Made by a program: the position numbers and the translations under genes. Below, piece by piece: positions 1 through 12,929 of a stretch of 64,000 nt of DNA (the stretch's first letter is position 1; the number at the start of each line of letters is the position of its first letter). Source of the DNA: Sphagnum compactum (lineage: Eukaryota > Bryophyta > Sphagnopsida > Sphagnales); NCBI GenBank assembly GCA_965153455.1, contig OZ234500.1, forward strand, positions 2,046,001 through 2,110,000, given 5' to 3'. The notes under the pieces are model-generated. The model saw only the letters and a list, made by a program, of their open reading frames with translations, was not told where the DNA came from and did no database searches.

Positions 1-3000
1 AGCCAAGCAGAATAGAAAGTAAGCCACTATCCTAACAAAAAATTCTATGTCCAAAGGCAAATTTCCAATTGCTAAGAAAACATGGAGGAACCACTAATGT
101 AATATAGCTCAAATCTGCAATGTTTCCACTATCAATTCATTTAAAAAATACCGAGTTTGTATCATGGGTTTCTCTACCCAGAACTTTGGGATTTTCAATT
201 TTCCTGGAACAATTGTAAAGTAGTCCAAAATTGGACGATTAACACTTAAGTATCTCTGCTTGGACAGAAGATCCCAGGCTTGAATTACTAGTGGACAAAC
301 TAGCAGTACTATTTCAAACTACAGAAATCACCAAATCCCACAGGGCGGCCAGTAACGTGGCCATCGTTGCACTCCTACAAGAGAAGAAACAACATGCTTT
401 TTATTGTCTGCAAAAATTGCATATACTACTTGCTCATTCCATGACAACAGAATGTAATGCATGGAATTTGAACAGATGTAAACTTCCGTGACGTAATCTC
501 GGAAAATAAAGCTTGCAACACGGGAAAAGAAAAAAATCAAGAACATGGACAACAACTGCCTATTTCGCGCAGCTTCAGGGAAGAACAGTATGGGCAAAGT
601 CGAAGTATAACAAAGTAAAGGCTTGGGCTCGCAGTGTTCTGCCTCTTACAGCGAGGGTCCAAAGAATCAAGTAAGCTGTCAAGTATGCTGTCCTGAAGTC
701 TACTTTACAAACTACAGCATGGCCGCTGCAAGAGCCCGGAGTCAGAGTGGCTGGGTCGAGCAGAATGGAAAGACACATGCAACAAAACAAAAAAAGTAGG
801 AGAAAGGGGAAAAAATAAATATAACCGGTAAGCACGGCATAAAAGATCAGAACACGTTGCCGCAGAAGAACAGAAGCGCACAAGATCAAAATCAAGACAT
901 AATTTTCACCTGAACGGAGGGCGCAAACACCCGAATCCTTGCAAATTTAAGCTTCCAGAGATGCAATGCACGCTAGAAGAACTTGAAAAGATCGGTCACT
1001 TCTGAAGCTTCTGGCCTTCATGAGCCTCAAAACCTTGAGGGGGAGAGAGAAACGAAGAACACTTTTTTCCCTCACGATATCCAAAAGAATAAAGGAGCAA
1101 ATAGCAAGGAGAAACTGCAAGATTGAGATCGAAAGAAAGATTAAAAGGAGGCCAGCCAAGGACGATCCCAAGGGGACGCAGAATTGGACGAAAGGAGGGC
1201 AGAAGAACGTCAGGAATACAAGATGAATGGTGGTGGGGATGGCGATGGTCGTGGTGGGGATTGCGAAGGAGCAAAACGCGGGGACGAAAAGGCAACCTAG
1301 GGTTTGCTCTAACTGGCCCCCCAAATCTCTCGGGACGTCGACAAAATTTCGGCATCTGGACTTCAACTCGACCCAGCATCTGGATTCCATAAAGACCACT
1401 GTCTATTTTTTTTCAAATTTGTGACGGAGGCGGGTTGGCGATTATTCGTAAGAGGACTTAGCCAAATTTGGCTACAGGTAAGAGAGAAAAAGTAACAAAA
1501 TTTAAGATTATTCCTCCTATATTTTGGCGCCAACGTTCAAACTTATTGTCTAAATATGGTGACTTCAGAATTTTTTCTATTCTAATATGGCGACTTGGGC
1601 CCGTGCCACCCCCCTCCCCCCCCAAAGGTCCTTTGTATCATTAACACCTCCACTTCTTTTTTTGTCGCCAATATGCAAAAATTCGCCATCGCCCAAAAAA
1701 GAAAACACACTAATCATGACCTCCTCGTGTGGAATATTTAAACCTCTTTAATATTAAGAAAGAAAGGTTTCTTGAATTCATTTCAAAGCCCTTCAACTTG
1801 GTGTAATTTGCCTCATGTTTTTTCTTCTTTCAATTTTGTGATATTGCTGAAGTGGTGATCATCCATAAGCCGATTTAGCTAGAGTTGGCAACAAGCAAAA
1901 TCTATGAAAATTAAATAATTATTAATATATCCTTCTATATTCTTCACTAACTACTGGAATGTAAAATAATATATGGTGATCTTTTATAAAAATCAAAATA
2001 TCAAATGTTGGCTACAAAAAAACCCAAAAAACACTAAATCTTTTGCCATTTTTGAAAAACACTTTGCCACAAAAAGTCTTTTTGCTTGGACTTGTATTCA
2101 TTGAAATTGAATTGTTGAGTGAGCTTGGATTCGTAAAGTTGATATATTTTAGAAAGTTTGGGCACATATTAGTAACAACTATCTTCTTCAATGTATATTA
2201 CCTTTAGATGAGCATAAAATGGAATGTTTTGGGGGGTTTTATTAAATTTTGGTGCCAAAGGCCCTTTTGTCTACTTATAGGTGTGAGATCCCTCCCAGCC
2301 TTAAGGAGTAAGCGTAATATCTTCTCCTTTTTGGATGGATGTTCTTGTACAATTACACTAGGAAAATTCTTTGAGGGAGCTTTACAAAAAGAAAGAATTA
2401 AATATGTGGCTGCATTTCTTGGGTCAACTCAGATTTTTCTTACTCATGCCCTACATTTTGCTTGTTTCTTATGTTGCTTAAAGGGTTTTTGCACTTGATC
2501 TTAGAACTAAATTTCAAAATGGGTCAATGTACATAGGTATTATTAGTTGTAAGTGACTTCCTATGCCTGGAAACGGTCAAAAGTGAGAGAGGTGCGTGCG
2601 GGGAAAAAAGAACTTTTATCCAATCGATAAAACTCTTGGCAGTCCCCAAAACTCGCACCATAACTTATGCAAGTCCACTCACAAGTTTAGGTTCCTATGT
2701 AGAAGAGTTGGATTGTGGATTGCACCACATGAAGAGGAGGAGGGGTGCAAAGAGGAAAAACACGTTCTTCCTATGAACACATGAAAGTAGGAGCTGCAAA
2801 ACTTCTATCTCTTTCCTTCCTGATATTGCATAATTAACAAGGGGTGTGAGATCACACTCTGGCCTTGCCATTTACATTGAAAAGTATCTTAAGGCAAAAG
2901 AAGAATTATGGAAACTCAAATACTTCACCGCGCAAAAATATAATACTCAAAAAATCCTCTAAATGAAACAAAACTCTTTCAAGATATTATAACTCTGTAA

Positions 3001-4385
3001 CTAATCTCAAGTTTCAACACAAGCCAAAATATCATCTTTCAAAAATCCTCATATAAGAATAGACCTATTATTACCTAGGGGCCAAAATCCCTTAAGCTAC
3101 TATACTCTATAATGAATCTAAACACAATATCCTTGTCGTGGTAGGCAAGGCCAACAAAACAAGCCACATTACGATTCTTCAGAAAAAGGAAAACCCAATT
3201 GTTATTACTTACTAAGTGTCTTATTGGTGTGCGTACCTCATAACTGAGGAAAATGTTTTGGATTAATCCAAGGTCATATAGTGTCAATTAAAAAAAAATC
3301 ATAATTAAATATTCGTGTTACTAAAGTGTTTAAAGAGAAGTAAGTTATATAAAGATGAAGACATTATCGTTTTTTAATGTAAAATTAAATAATCATTTTG
3401 AATTAGTAAAGGTAAAAATAATCATTTAAATGTAAAAGTAAACTTCAATTAATCTTTAAATTTGATTTTATGATCATCATTTTATTTGGAAAATTACATT
3501 TTGCTTCACTTCGCAGAAAGGAAAGTTTTCTAAGTGTAAATGAGAAAGAGGTAAGAATAATGATAAAGAAGGTGGGAGTTTAATAATTTTATAATCATTG
3601 TAAAAAATTCATAGAATTTACTTCAATAGTTAAATTAAAGTTTTAATTTTTATTTTATGATCATTTTAGCTTCACTTTGAAAGGGACGTTTTGAAAGGGT
3701 GCACGAAAAAAATATAATAAGAATGGTAAAGGAGGTGTATGTTTGAAAAATATATTTTTAAAAAAATTGTAAGGTAAAAGTAATGATAAAAATAAGTTAA
3801 TGCATATTTTCATATCCATGTAGGTTAGTAGAGGAAAGGAGTGATGCAGTTAGGATTGAAAGATTCTTTTCTAGGGTACACAAGATAATGTCATAATATT
3901 CTGAATGGCTTGAAACCATAGACTCCGCATAAATCCAAAGAACAAGGTATTGTAGGAGACATATACTAAAAAAATTCCTTGAATTACAAGTTGTTTCTAC
4001 AGGTGGGATTTATGAAAATATGTTTAAATTTCAAGTATGTGTTAAATAGTCTCTAAGTTCCTAGATCTAACATTTTGGACTTTGGCTAATGTTATTTAGT
4101 ACTCAATTTGAATACGTGTTACCTAAAATCGTCAAACTTTGATTATAACTCATGTGTAAGAGGTGCCTGACTATAAGTTGTGAGTTTAGAACCATCTTGA
4201 GCAAATTCGAAAAATTCAGTAAATTAATTTTCAAGCTTGTGTTTCAATCAAGATACAAAACTTGCTTTATCATAGAGGCAAAAATTAATCTGGACCAACT
4301 TCTGAAAATGGATGGAATGAATCTGTTGGCAATTGGGTGTGACTAAAGCATATTTCAGCAATCAATGACATATACAATCTGGCTG
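1..4385. other. Intergenic DNA, no gene recognised
   Basis: No reading frame here resembles a known protein, and all open frames are short. A stretch of higher GC lies at about 600-1,400 with overlapping short frames on both strands. It could be the leader of a gene running left out of the window on the minus strand, but I cannot support an exon. The rest is AT-rich, with fragments of a dispersed repeat at about 1,430-1,540 and 1,848-1,945. Confidence 0.5.
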
Positions 4386-4712
4386 TACATGAAATCTCAT
4401 GTAAGCAATATTGTAAGTTGTATTATGTATATCATGGGCTACAACACGGAGCTGCTTTTGCTGACATTTTTATTTCTCTGTTAGAAGTGAAAGTTGTGTC
4501 TCTTCCTTCTGTACAGTGCAAAGGTTGGGTACCACTCACGGGCATGTGAGGATATTTATATTGTCACCTAAATCTCGTGTAAGCAATTTTGCAAGTTGTA
4601 TATCATGGGATTCCTAAGGAAGTTACATTTGCTGGCATATTTATTTCTCTGTTAGAATCAAAAGTTATGTCTCTTTCTCTGTCCCATACAAAGCTATGGT
4701 AGCCTCAGGGGT
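4386..4712. repeat. Imperfect direct duplication, unit about 177 bp
   Basis: Two neighbouring segments, starting near 4,386 and 4,563, share the same order of words: GTAAGCAAT, then AAGTTGTAT, TATCATGGG, TTGCTG and ATTTATTTCTCTGTTAGAA, followed by a GTCTCTT tract. The copies are diverged by substitutions and small indels. No coding function is visible; this is probably an old local duplication inside a transposon relic. Confidence 0.6.
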
Positions 4713-5199
4713 GCCAAATTCTTCTAGAACATATAAGGATCTTTCTCAACAAGAATATAGTCACCTACATATGATAGAATTGGGGTTATGGGCAGCATAT
4801 TCACCAAGTCCCAAGGTAGATTTTTTACACTTGTGCACTAAGTCAATTGGTTTCACATCCCAATGGTGCCTATGTTCTTGCCAAATTCTTGAGTTTGAGG
4901 GTCTCTGATATGAGGGGAAATATTGAAAGGAGGTTTGCTTAAACACAATGTTGGAGGCCTATGATAGAGCAACCTATGTACACCCCCTGAGACACTCTTG
5001 AACCAAACTCCATGAACTTTCTTGGAGCAATGTGATGAATCATATGGGTTCTAGCTTTCAAACAGAATGTAAATATTTGAATACTTTGCACCAAGGCAAT
5101 GTGCAAACTCAGAGTGTTGGGTGGATGTATCCATTTTAACCCATTCAAAACAAATTACTTACGCTGAGGTATAGTAAATATATGCCAGCCAGGGAGGGT

Positions 5200-8100
5200 A
5201 AAAACTAAAAACAAGGTAAGAAGACTCATGACACAGCAAGTGCATCAACTTCAAGTGAGGTTGCCAAATACAACAAGAAGGGCATTGGTGCTTGATGTGT
5301 GCTTTACGTCGGAACACAATTGACATCAAGGCAAAGCAATTAGATCTAGACTTCTCTGAGTATCAAGTTTTTTAGATACCAATGTATAATCTTGTTGACT
5401 CACAAGTTGAGAATCATGCACATTAAGACTTGTTTTTCTGGTTGGGTTAAGACACCTAATTTGATAATCATCGGATCCATGAAAAGGATCAAACTCCCAA
5501 AGTTTGAGAACCCGTCTCTCACTTCAATTTCAACCTGTTGTAATTTTGTGTGTGCTATCCATGCATCACTAAGAGTGCATTCTTATCGTGTGCAACAAAA
5601 ACCTGATGTGATCCACATTCGGTGTTGCATTATGATGGTCAGGTTCTGAATCAACAACACTCAAATTTCTTCTGTGAGAATTGAGGATATTAAGGGATGG
5701 CACAGAGGTTTCACTCAAAATAATAGCAAATGGAACCATCAACTCAATCTAGGGAGCTCAAAACAAATGTCACCTTGATTTTAAATTGTGTACTACAGCC
5801 TGCAAATTAGCAACAGCATAGAAACTGATCTGTTGGGATAAACTACATAGCAGACAGAATGTGTGCAACAATTAATTATATGCCAATGGTAAGAGGCTTA
5901 ATACAGTGATACAATCTGCGACTAGGTATAATCCTTCTTATCCAGCCGCTTCTTTTCCTCTTCAAGATCACAGATTTTCCATGCACTTTTTACAATACAG
6001 AAGCTTGTCATAATTTTCTCCTACTCATCAATTTACTTGGGTTTTCAACATATTCTTGCTTGGACTTTGCAAAGATTTGCATGTGTGTAGTTGAACCTGT
6101 CTACCACCTAGCCTTCTTCATACATCAGAGAACAATTTTGTAGATACTGCAGCATCATGTGCAGAACCCATCAACACACAATTGTGTCATGGGTTGTCTC
6201 CATGGAGAGGAACCAAATCAGGTGTCTTTACAATTGTCTACATGTATGAGGCGTTCTATCATCCATGCCTTGTTGCCACAAGCCATCTGGTTGCAAAGAT
6301 AGGAAAGACCATCAAAGACTATTTTGAATGAGTGATGTTTACGCATGCACACAATTTGTGTGTGTTAGACATGCTGCAAGGAAAAGACAACTAATTTGTG
6401 GGCAGGTTGAACCAGCCCATGTATAATGCACAGAGCAGGTTGATTACTAGCTTGCCTTCCACATTGGAGTACCTGAACATTTATTGATTAAATGTAAATG
6501 TCATTCATTATTGTGGCTTCATCTGATGTTCTTCCCATACTTGACCCCTGACTTGAGCTAGAATATGCATGTATGTACATTGAAAATGCAACCAAAAGCT
6601 CTGTCAATGAACTTGAGAATGTTAAGTCCACCCACCATCAGTCATCAAGATGTATTTTGACAGACCTAAGTACAAAGCACAGTTGAGATCTGCCTGTTTC
6701 CTTAGCATTTCACAGCAAATTGACTCACAAAATTGTTAAGTGATGACATATGCACAACATTGAGCTGGAGGCTTCATTGTGAGGTGAACCGATTGAAAAT
6801 TTTAGTGTTGGCCAATATTGAAGAATATTGCAGCTTCAGCAATTTGAGGTGTTGCAAACTACACTTCAATTGAGAGAACAAACATAATATCTGGATCCAC
6901 CTCAATGTAGACAAATTATGGCCATAACTACACTCTCTTTCTTGACTCTTTTTTGGTTCCATCTTGAAATATACACTAGGCATTTGACAAATTCATTTTG
7001 GATTTTCTATTGTTTGACAATCCCCTAAAGCTTTCAAAATTTATTTATGGATGCAGGTCGGGCTTCTACTTCATGAAGAGGAAGGTGGTAGAACATATGG
7101 ATGTCCACAAAAAGTCTTTTCTGACTTCTGGTAATGTAGTGATACCATCCACCAGAAATAAAGTTTGCATGATATTTGTCTTCTTCCAGAGGTGAAGTAC
7201 TGCAACAAAGACCTTAGTTTGAGTTATGAAATGAAATTGGATCCATGGCTTTGACTTGTTTGTAGGTTTCCCAACATGGAAGTTTGTGCTCTTTGTAAAC
7301 ACTGCAAGGATCCAAAGGATTTGTTACACTGTCATTCCTTGTGTTGTGAAGATAATGGATAAATAATGGATCTTATGATAGGTTGCATGTTATTGGATTG
7401 TGTTCAAATGGGGATTAGAAGTTCGCAAGTATTTCCATGTGAACATTCTCTCAATTTCAATTCATGGTAAAGATCACACTGGTGTATTGGACAACAGGAT
7501 CTAAGTGCCATGAAGTGTCTGGGAATTCCTTGCATACATCATCTGTTTATTTTTCTATGAATTATTGGTGATTGATGGTGGACCTGATAAAAGCCACTGT
7601 ATGTGCGTGTTTGAAGCGACAATGTGCAACTATGAAGCCTTGCACCAAAAGGTTCAGAGGCCCTTTCAAGCCCTGTATCTCCACTGATGGAAGTTGCTTG
7701 CTTGTTTTTTCCAAAGCAACAAGAGCATGTAACTTTCTTGGATATTTTTTCTTTTCTGCTAGCTGCATCAAACTGTACCAAATCCAGGATGAATCTACAC
7801 AGTTCAAAGTTCAAGTCAAATTGCTAGACACACACTAGTGTAGTGCACATCGTGACAGTCTATCAGCTGCACAAGTACATTCTTCAGGGATGCACAATCT
7901 CTATGCACATATAGATTGTTTGTTGCACTTGTTCCAGAATCCATACCAGAGTGATGTATTTGGAGACATGTCATTGTGAGGAGCAAGATTATGATTAAGA
8001 TTTTTTGCATGAATCATGTCTGCAAGTTGCAAACAGGATTGGATTCTGCATTACCTGGGTTCTGTCGGAGTTAATAGTTTGAAAAGCTCTGTGGAAAGAG
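5200..8100. other. Intergenic DNA, possible eroded upstream exons
   Basis: No intact gene. Short plus-strand frames at about 6,998-7,195 and 7,572-7,838 have somewhat protein-like composition and lie just upstream of the broken GTPase/VWA gene, in the same direction. They might be eroded N-terminal exons of it, but I cannot match them to a domain, so they are not called as coding. Confidence 0.35.
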
Positions 8101-8941
8101 TTGGATTCATAAAATAGTACAAGTGTAACTCACAAGGGAATACATTGATGCATGCACAGGATCTGACAGGAAGGAAGAAACTGGGGCTGCTGTTCAGCAA
8201 GACGTCTTAGTGCTTGATGACAGGATGTCACATGTGAAGACAATAGAGCATGAATTTTGGGCCACAAGCATCAACAGTTTGGAGGCAACTGTGGTGAACT
8301 TCAGGTCACAAATGCACCTTGTTTTCTCTGATTCTTCAGAACCCAGGGAAATCTTTTCTTGAGTGCTAGAGATAACCTCAGCATCAGAGTCTTGCAAAGT
8401 CCACAGTTATAGATACCCAGGCTCACTATGCAAATTTTTCGAACACAGACAACTCATCCCTTCCCAAGATGGGCTATGTGCATCACATCTTTGACAAATA
8501 CGCCATTTGCCCTGCATTCCAAGTTAGCAATCAGGACAAGTGCTGTAATCTCTCCTTTCACCTTCTATGGAGAACATCCAGCAGTGTGATCGACAAGGAT
8601 CTTGGAGACATGTGTAGACAACTCTTGGAATCATCTCTCAAGAAACTGGAGAGAGACAAGGGCAAAGACTTCCATGACTTGGAGATAGACTTCCACGTGC
8701 AGACTCTTGAAGAATCCTTACTCCAAAATTCTTGCATGACAGATTCTCAGCCAGCAATTGGCATGGCAGATTGGATGTGGCATGTTGTTTGCCTTGTTCC
8801 CATACAAATTGCCAGAGCAGAAAACAACACACCTTTGCCCCTTGTTGAAGGACTTTGCATCTCCTCTGGCCTCAACTACTGGGACACCGTGTCACTTGCC
8901 AACCTGCTCCGATTTGGACTCTATGAAACAGTACTGGGGAG

Positions 8942-9758
8942 TTGAACTGGAGATGTAAAGTAATATCCTCCATGGGAAAACAGAGCAGCAGAAAGTCTCA
9001 CCTGCTGAATCACTTGAATGGCTCGCTGCTGGATATGGCAGGTGGGTGTTGCACCAATGGTGTCTGGATGGCAGTGCGCTTCACAAGTGATTGTCTGTAT
9101 GTGTTACTGGACTTTGAAGGGTTAGGGAGCTTTGAATGCAGTCAGGACATGCTTCTGTTGATCCTCAATGCTGCCTTCAGTGATATTACCAGCTTCAATA
9201 AGAAGGCTAGTGACCTCACCATCAAACTTTACATAATTCACCACCTTTGCACAATCAGAAAAATCTTACCACCCCCACTCATGAGGTTGTGTGCATCATG
9301 TGTATCTTTAGTGCCAACTACTGAGGACCATGGTTGTTCTAAACTTGGTGAGCTGAACACTGCAGCAGTTTTAACAGTGTGCTGACTAGAAACATAGTCT
9401 CTACTTTCAGTTTTGTTTGGAATTGTTGTGTCTCTATATGTTAAATAACAATGGAGAGTGAAATATTCAATTGTTTTCTCTTGGTGCATGATTTTCATCT
9501 TGACAAAGACACAGAAGCTGTGTTTGAGCACTTTCAGAAGAGGGTGGGCTTGGTGAAGGAGGACAAAAACCAATACAAGGGTGTCTTCTGCATAGCTCTG
9601 AAGGATGTGGATGATGCAGACAAAGATGAGCTGAAGAGGAGTTTGAAAAGAAGATTTGCTACATGTGCAACAAATCTATGGACAACTTTCTACACAAAAT
9701 GTATGGGGACCAAGTTCTAGTTGTGTCACTACCCCCCTTTCAACAGCCAGACTATCAA
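8942..9758 (+). pseudogene. G-domain segment of the broken giant GTPase gene
   Basis: The frame from 8,963 reads ISSMGKQSSRKSHLLNHL, then TNGVWM and LLDFEGLGSFE. In guanylate-binding and VLIG-type GTPases the matching positions are the P-loop GxxxxGKS, the switch-I Thr in a T-x-G-[IV]-W block, and the G3 D-x-E-G-L-G block. Here the invariant P-loop Gly is Arg (AGA, one base from GGA). Directly upstream the frame carries TGA at 8,943, where Trp (TGG) is likely ancestral, and then needs one extra base near 8,958. The domain resumes at about 9,469 with DFHLDKDTEAVFEHF and an IALKDVDDADKDEL block. The 240 bp between the two parts has no clean splice borders, so it may be an insertion or an eroded intron. 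Confidence 0.7.
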
Positions 9759-11053
9759 GTAAGCTCATTGTCAAGCGACTATCACCCTAGAAAAAAATGC
9801 CTATGTTGGCTCCACATTACGACAGCACTCACAGATATTCACTTCTTCAATTTATCAACATCCTCAGAATGGAAGTCAACAAGAAACTGCATCATTGACG
9901 TGTGTAAGAGACGAAGTTGATCAATGACTTAATTTCACAATGTTATCTGCTTTGTTAAATTGTTGTCAACCATTACATCCTTGACTTTTCAAACTCAGAT
10001 CACTCTGACAATTTAGATGAGTGACTCTCACTTTTGTCCATCAATTCTGTTTCGACACATGTAGCATGAAAATGCTTCCTTTGATCATCACCTCCACTAA
10101 TCATGAACTTAAACAGGATCTGAAGTTTAAGGTGTTCACTATTTCTGTCTTGAAGGCATTTACATTAGTCATGTACAACTTGATTCAAGATTAGTTTTAG
10201 GCTCACTAGTTTGTGATTTTGTTAAAGATTTTATTTGTGCTTGTGTTCCTTGTGTAGGAAAATATTGCTGATCTGGCAAACTTTGTCAAATCCTTGAATG
10301 ATTCCCATTCCAATGGAAGGAGCTTCACCAGGGACCTCAAGCTACAGATGGCCAAAATTCGTGTAATGGATTGGGCACCTATTGACACTAAGCACATTGT
10401 GCTCAAGCTCAATGTGATCAAGGAGCACTTAGGCTCAGCCATCCTCTCTGGATGTGTCGCTGGAGTTGATTTTGGGAAAGAGCTTGTCAATCTTTACTCC
10501 CAAGAAAAGGTTGCGCCTGATGCAAATGAACTGATCCAGGTTGACAACTACAATATTGAGATCAGTGACACTTCTCTACATCTTGCTCCTCAAGATACTC
10601 AGGTGTTGCCTCCCACATCCCACTGCAGTGACCTGTACATACTAGATTCATTAAAAGAAACATCTCATATTCCCAGTGCCATGCCATGAGATCCCTCCAT
10701 TGTTGGCAATTTCCAGGATGTAAACTGAAATTGTTCTCATGAATGAAGCTATGGAAATCTGTTAGTTGCATGTTTTTTCCCTGTACTTGACACAGATAAA
10801 ATTTCCTACTTGTGCAAATTCAAGCAAATTCGTTGAATCCTAGCGCAATTTACAGCTACATGCTAACTACAACCTCTGCATGGATTACTTAACTGTGATT
10901 TCTGCATGTCTTCAGGTGACCTATGAGTCTATTTTACAACCGCTCAGGGAAGCATTGCAAGAGGTTGTGCCATGGGAGAGGGGAAAGGATGAGCTTTGGC
11001 ATCATGCATTGGAGAAGTATTTAGGAGCAGTGCTCATAAGGAGGGAATGTTGA

Positions 11054-12400
11054 GTGAAGAATTGGATATTGGCAAACACAATAGACATTGATGGTATTGG
11101 TGATGTACAAAATCTTGGCCTGGAGGCTACAGCACAGCTTGCATGTATGAAACAAAGACTTACCCTCTGCAGCTGCAAATGTGATGTGTGTTGTTTAAGG
11201 TGTGTCGAGGAGAAATCACACCCTGGTGACCACTCTTGCAAGGGGAGCCACAAGTGCACACAATCCTGCAGTTTCTACATTGCTGACAAGAGCATCATTA
11301 ATCCAGGTACCAAATCTCAACAGCACCATCTACAAGGCCCATAGTTTTGGTCTGTAAGACTTCAACCTACATAATTTTGGAGTGGTTCCAGGAAACAACC
11401 ATATTGGTGAGGTATGTTAGGTCTCATGGACGCCTTGTGGATTCCAGTCCCAAGTGCTGTTGCTTATATGTTTCCCATGACAGTCACTGCAGATCATGGA
11501 ACCACAGACTTACCCATAGTGCCAGCTCCAGAGTTCTTCAGGGCAAGTTGAGAAAATTCCTTTTTGGCTAATAGAAATTATCCATATTTCCTGAGGTAGT
11601 AACCCTAAAGTGCAAGATTAGTGGCAATCTTCTTCTGAGGTGGTGAACCATGATATGTATGAGCAGATGCTGTGAGTACATGTTGCCATGAAGGGGAGCA
11701 TGATTGCTGGCTAAGAAGCCACACATGCAGGAAGGAGTGCCGCTTGTCTGGGAAGGCATCAAACTGCAAAACTGTATGCACACTCAAAATCAATCATTCT
11801 GAAGATCACAAATGCAACTCCTTGGATCACACAGGTAAAGAAGAATGCTCTCTTCCAAAATGCAGAAACCCATGTATCATCCCTTATGCACACATGCAGG
11901 AGGTGCACACCTGCCATGAAAAAATGTGTCCCATGATCTGCTCAATGAAAGGATGCAACTGAATGTGTGCATCTGTAAATCACTTTCACAACTTGGACAT
12001 ACCAACACCAAATCATTTCTGCAGTAGTGTGCACCAATGCTTCAAGGAGTGTGAAGCTGAAGGCAACTGTGAGGTGCAGACTGAACTTGTGAAGAAGACA
12101 ACCAGCACGTTCAATGGAGGAAGGATGGTCTTTGAGTTTGAGAGTGTCTCTAAGCAGACTCCTGTGAGAAAGATGTGCAACATTCCAATTCCTGAATTCA
12201 AAGAGCATCATGAAGGGGCACACTCACACAGCCAAACTGAGAATGTGCAGCACAATTGTGAACTTCCAATGGGCCACCTAGGGCTTCATCAGACAACACA
12301 TGGGAACATGAGAGGTGTCCATTTTGTGTCTGAATCTGAGGATATTGACATATGTGAGCGCAAGTTCTTACAAATGGGGCGAGTCTGGGGGAGTAGAGAT
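11054..12400 (+). pseudogene. Cys/His-rich (zinc-ribbon-like) segment of the broken giant gene
   Basis: Several blocks have regularly spaced Cys and His. Examples are LCSCKCDVCCLRC followed by HPGDHSCKGSHKCTQSC (about 11,160-11,270), HEGEHDCWLRSHTCRKEC (about 11,686-11,740), NCKTVC, EECSLPKCRNPC, HTCHEKMCPMIC (about 11,910-11,950) and QCFKECEAEGNCEV (about 12,030-12,080). The H-x-G-x-H-x-C pattern recurs, as expected for repeated metal-binding modules. The blocks sit in different frames or are separated by short non-coding bits, so exons and frameshifts are mixed. A zinc-binding role is inferred from spacing only. Confidence 0.6.
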
Positions 12401-12929
12401 GTGTGCAATGCATTGCAGGGCACTGGGTCCAGGTCATATTCATCTACTAGCATGTCATTATGACTAATCAGTATCCCAAATGAAGCTAGGGGACGAAAAG
12501 GACAATAAATCAACCAAAATCGTGATAGAGGACACCGTGGACATCTTGCCACAATCAGAATATTGTTCTTTTATGCAGGGTGTAAGGCATGAAACTCGCA
12601 AGTATGGCCCAGATTTCGATTCCCCAAAAGATGAGGCCACTCATATTGCTTACTGGAAGCTCATGAAATCAAGGACCCTCGCAGCATCGCAGAGCAAATT
12701 ATGTTCTCTCTTTGCAACTACCAATGTGCACACAGGGACCAGAAGTCTTTGAACAAAGGAGGTTCCAGTTCCCTTTCAAAGACTTTAGCAGAGAAAACTT
12801 CATACTGCACAGAAAAAGTGTGGCATGACCCAATCTAGGAACTCCAAGCCCTCACTCCTGCAGCTGGAAACATATCACTCATGATGGCCATCACTTCACG
12901 TGCCAGCATGAAGACAAATTAGGAATGTC

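Noticed and set aside
947-1399. Overlapping 130-150-residue frames on both strands
   Set aside because: The frames overlap each other on opposite strands, have no recognisable domain, and arise in a purine-rich GC-elevated tract.
7539-7838. Overlapping frames on both strands at 7.5-7.8 kb
   Set aside because: Possibly an eroded exon of the giant gene (plus strand), but no domain or splice borders could be shown.
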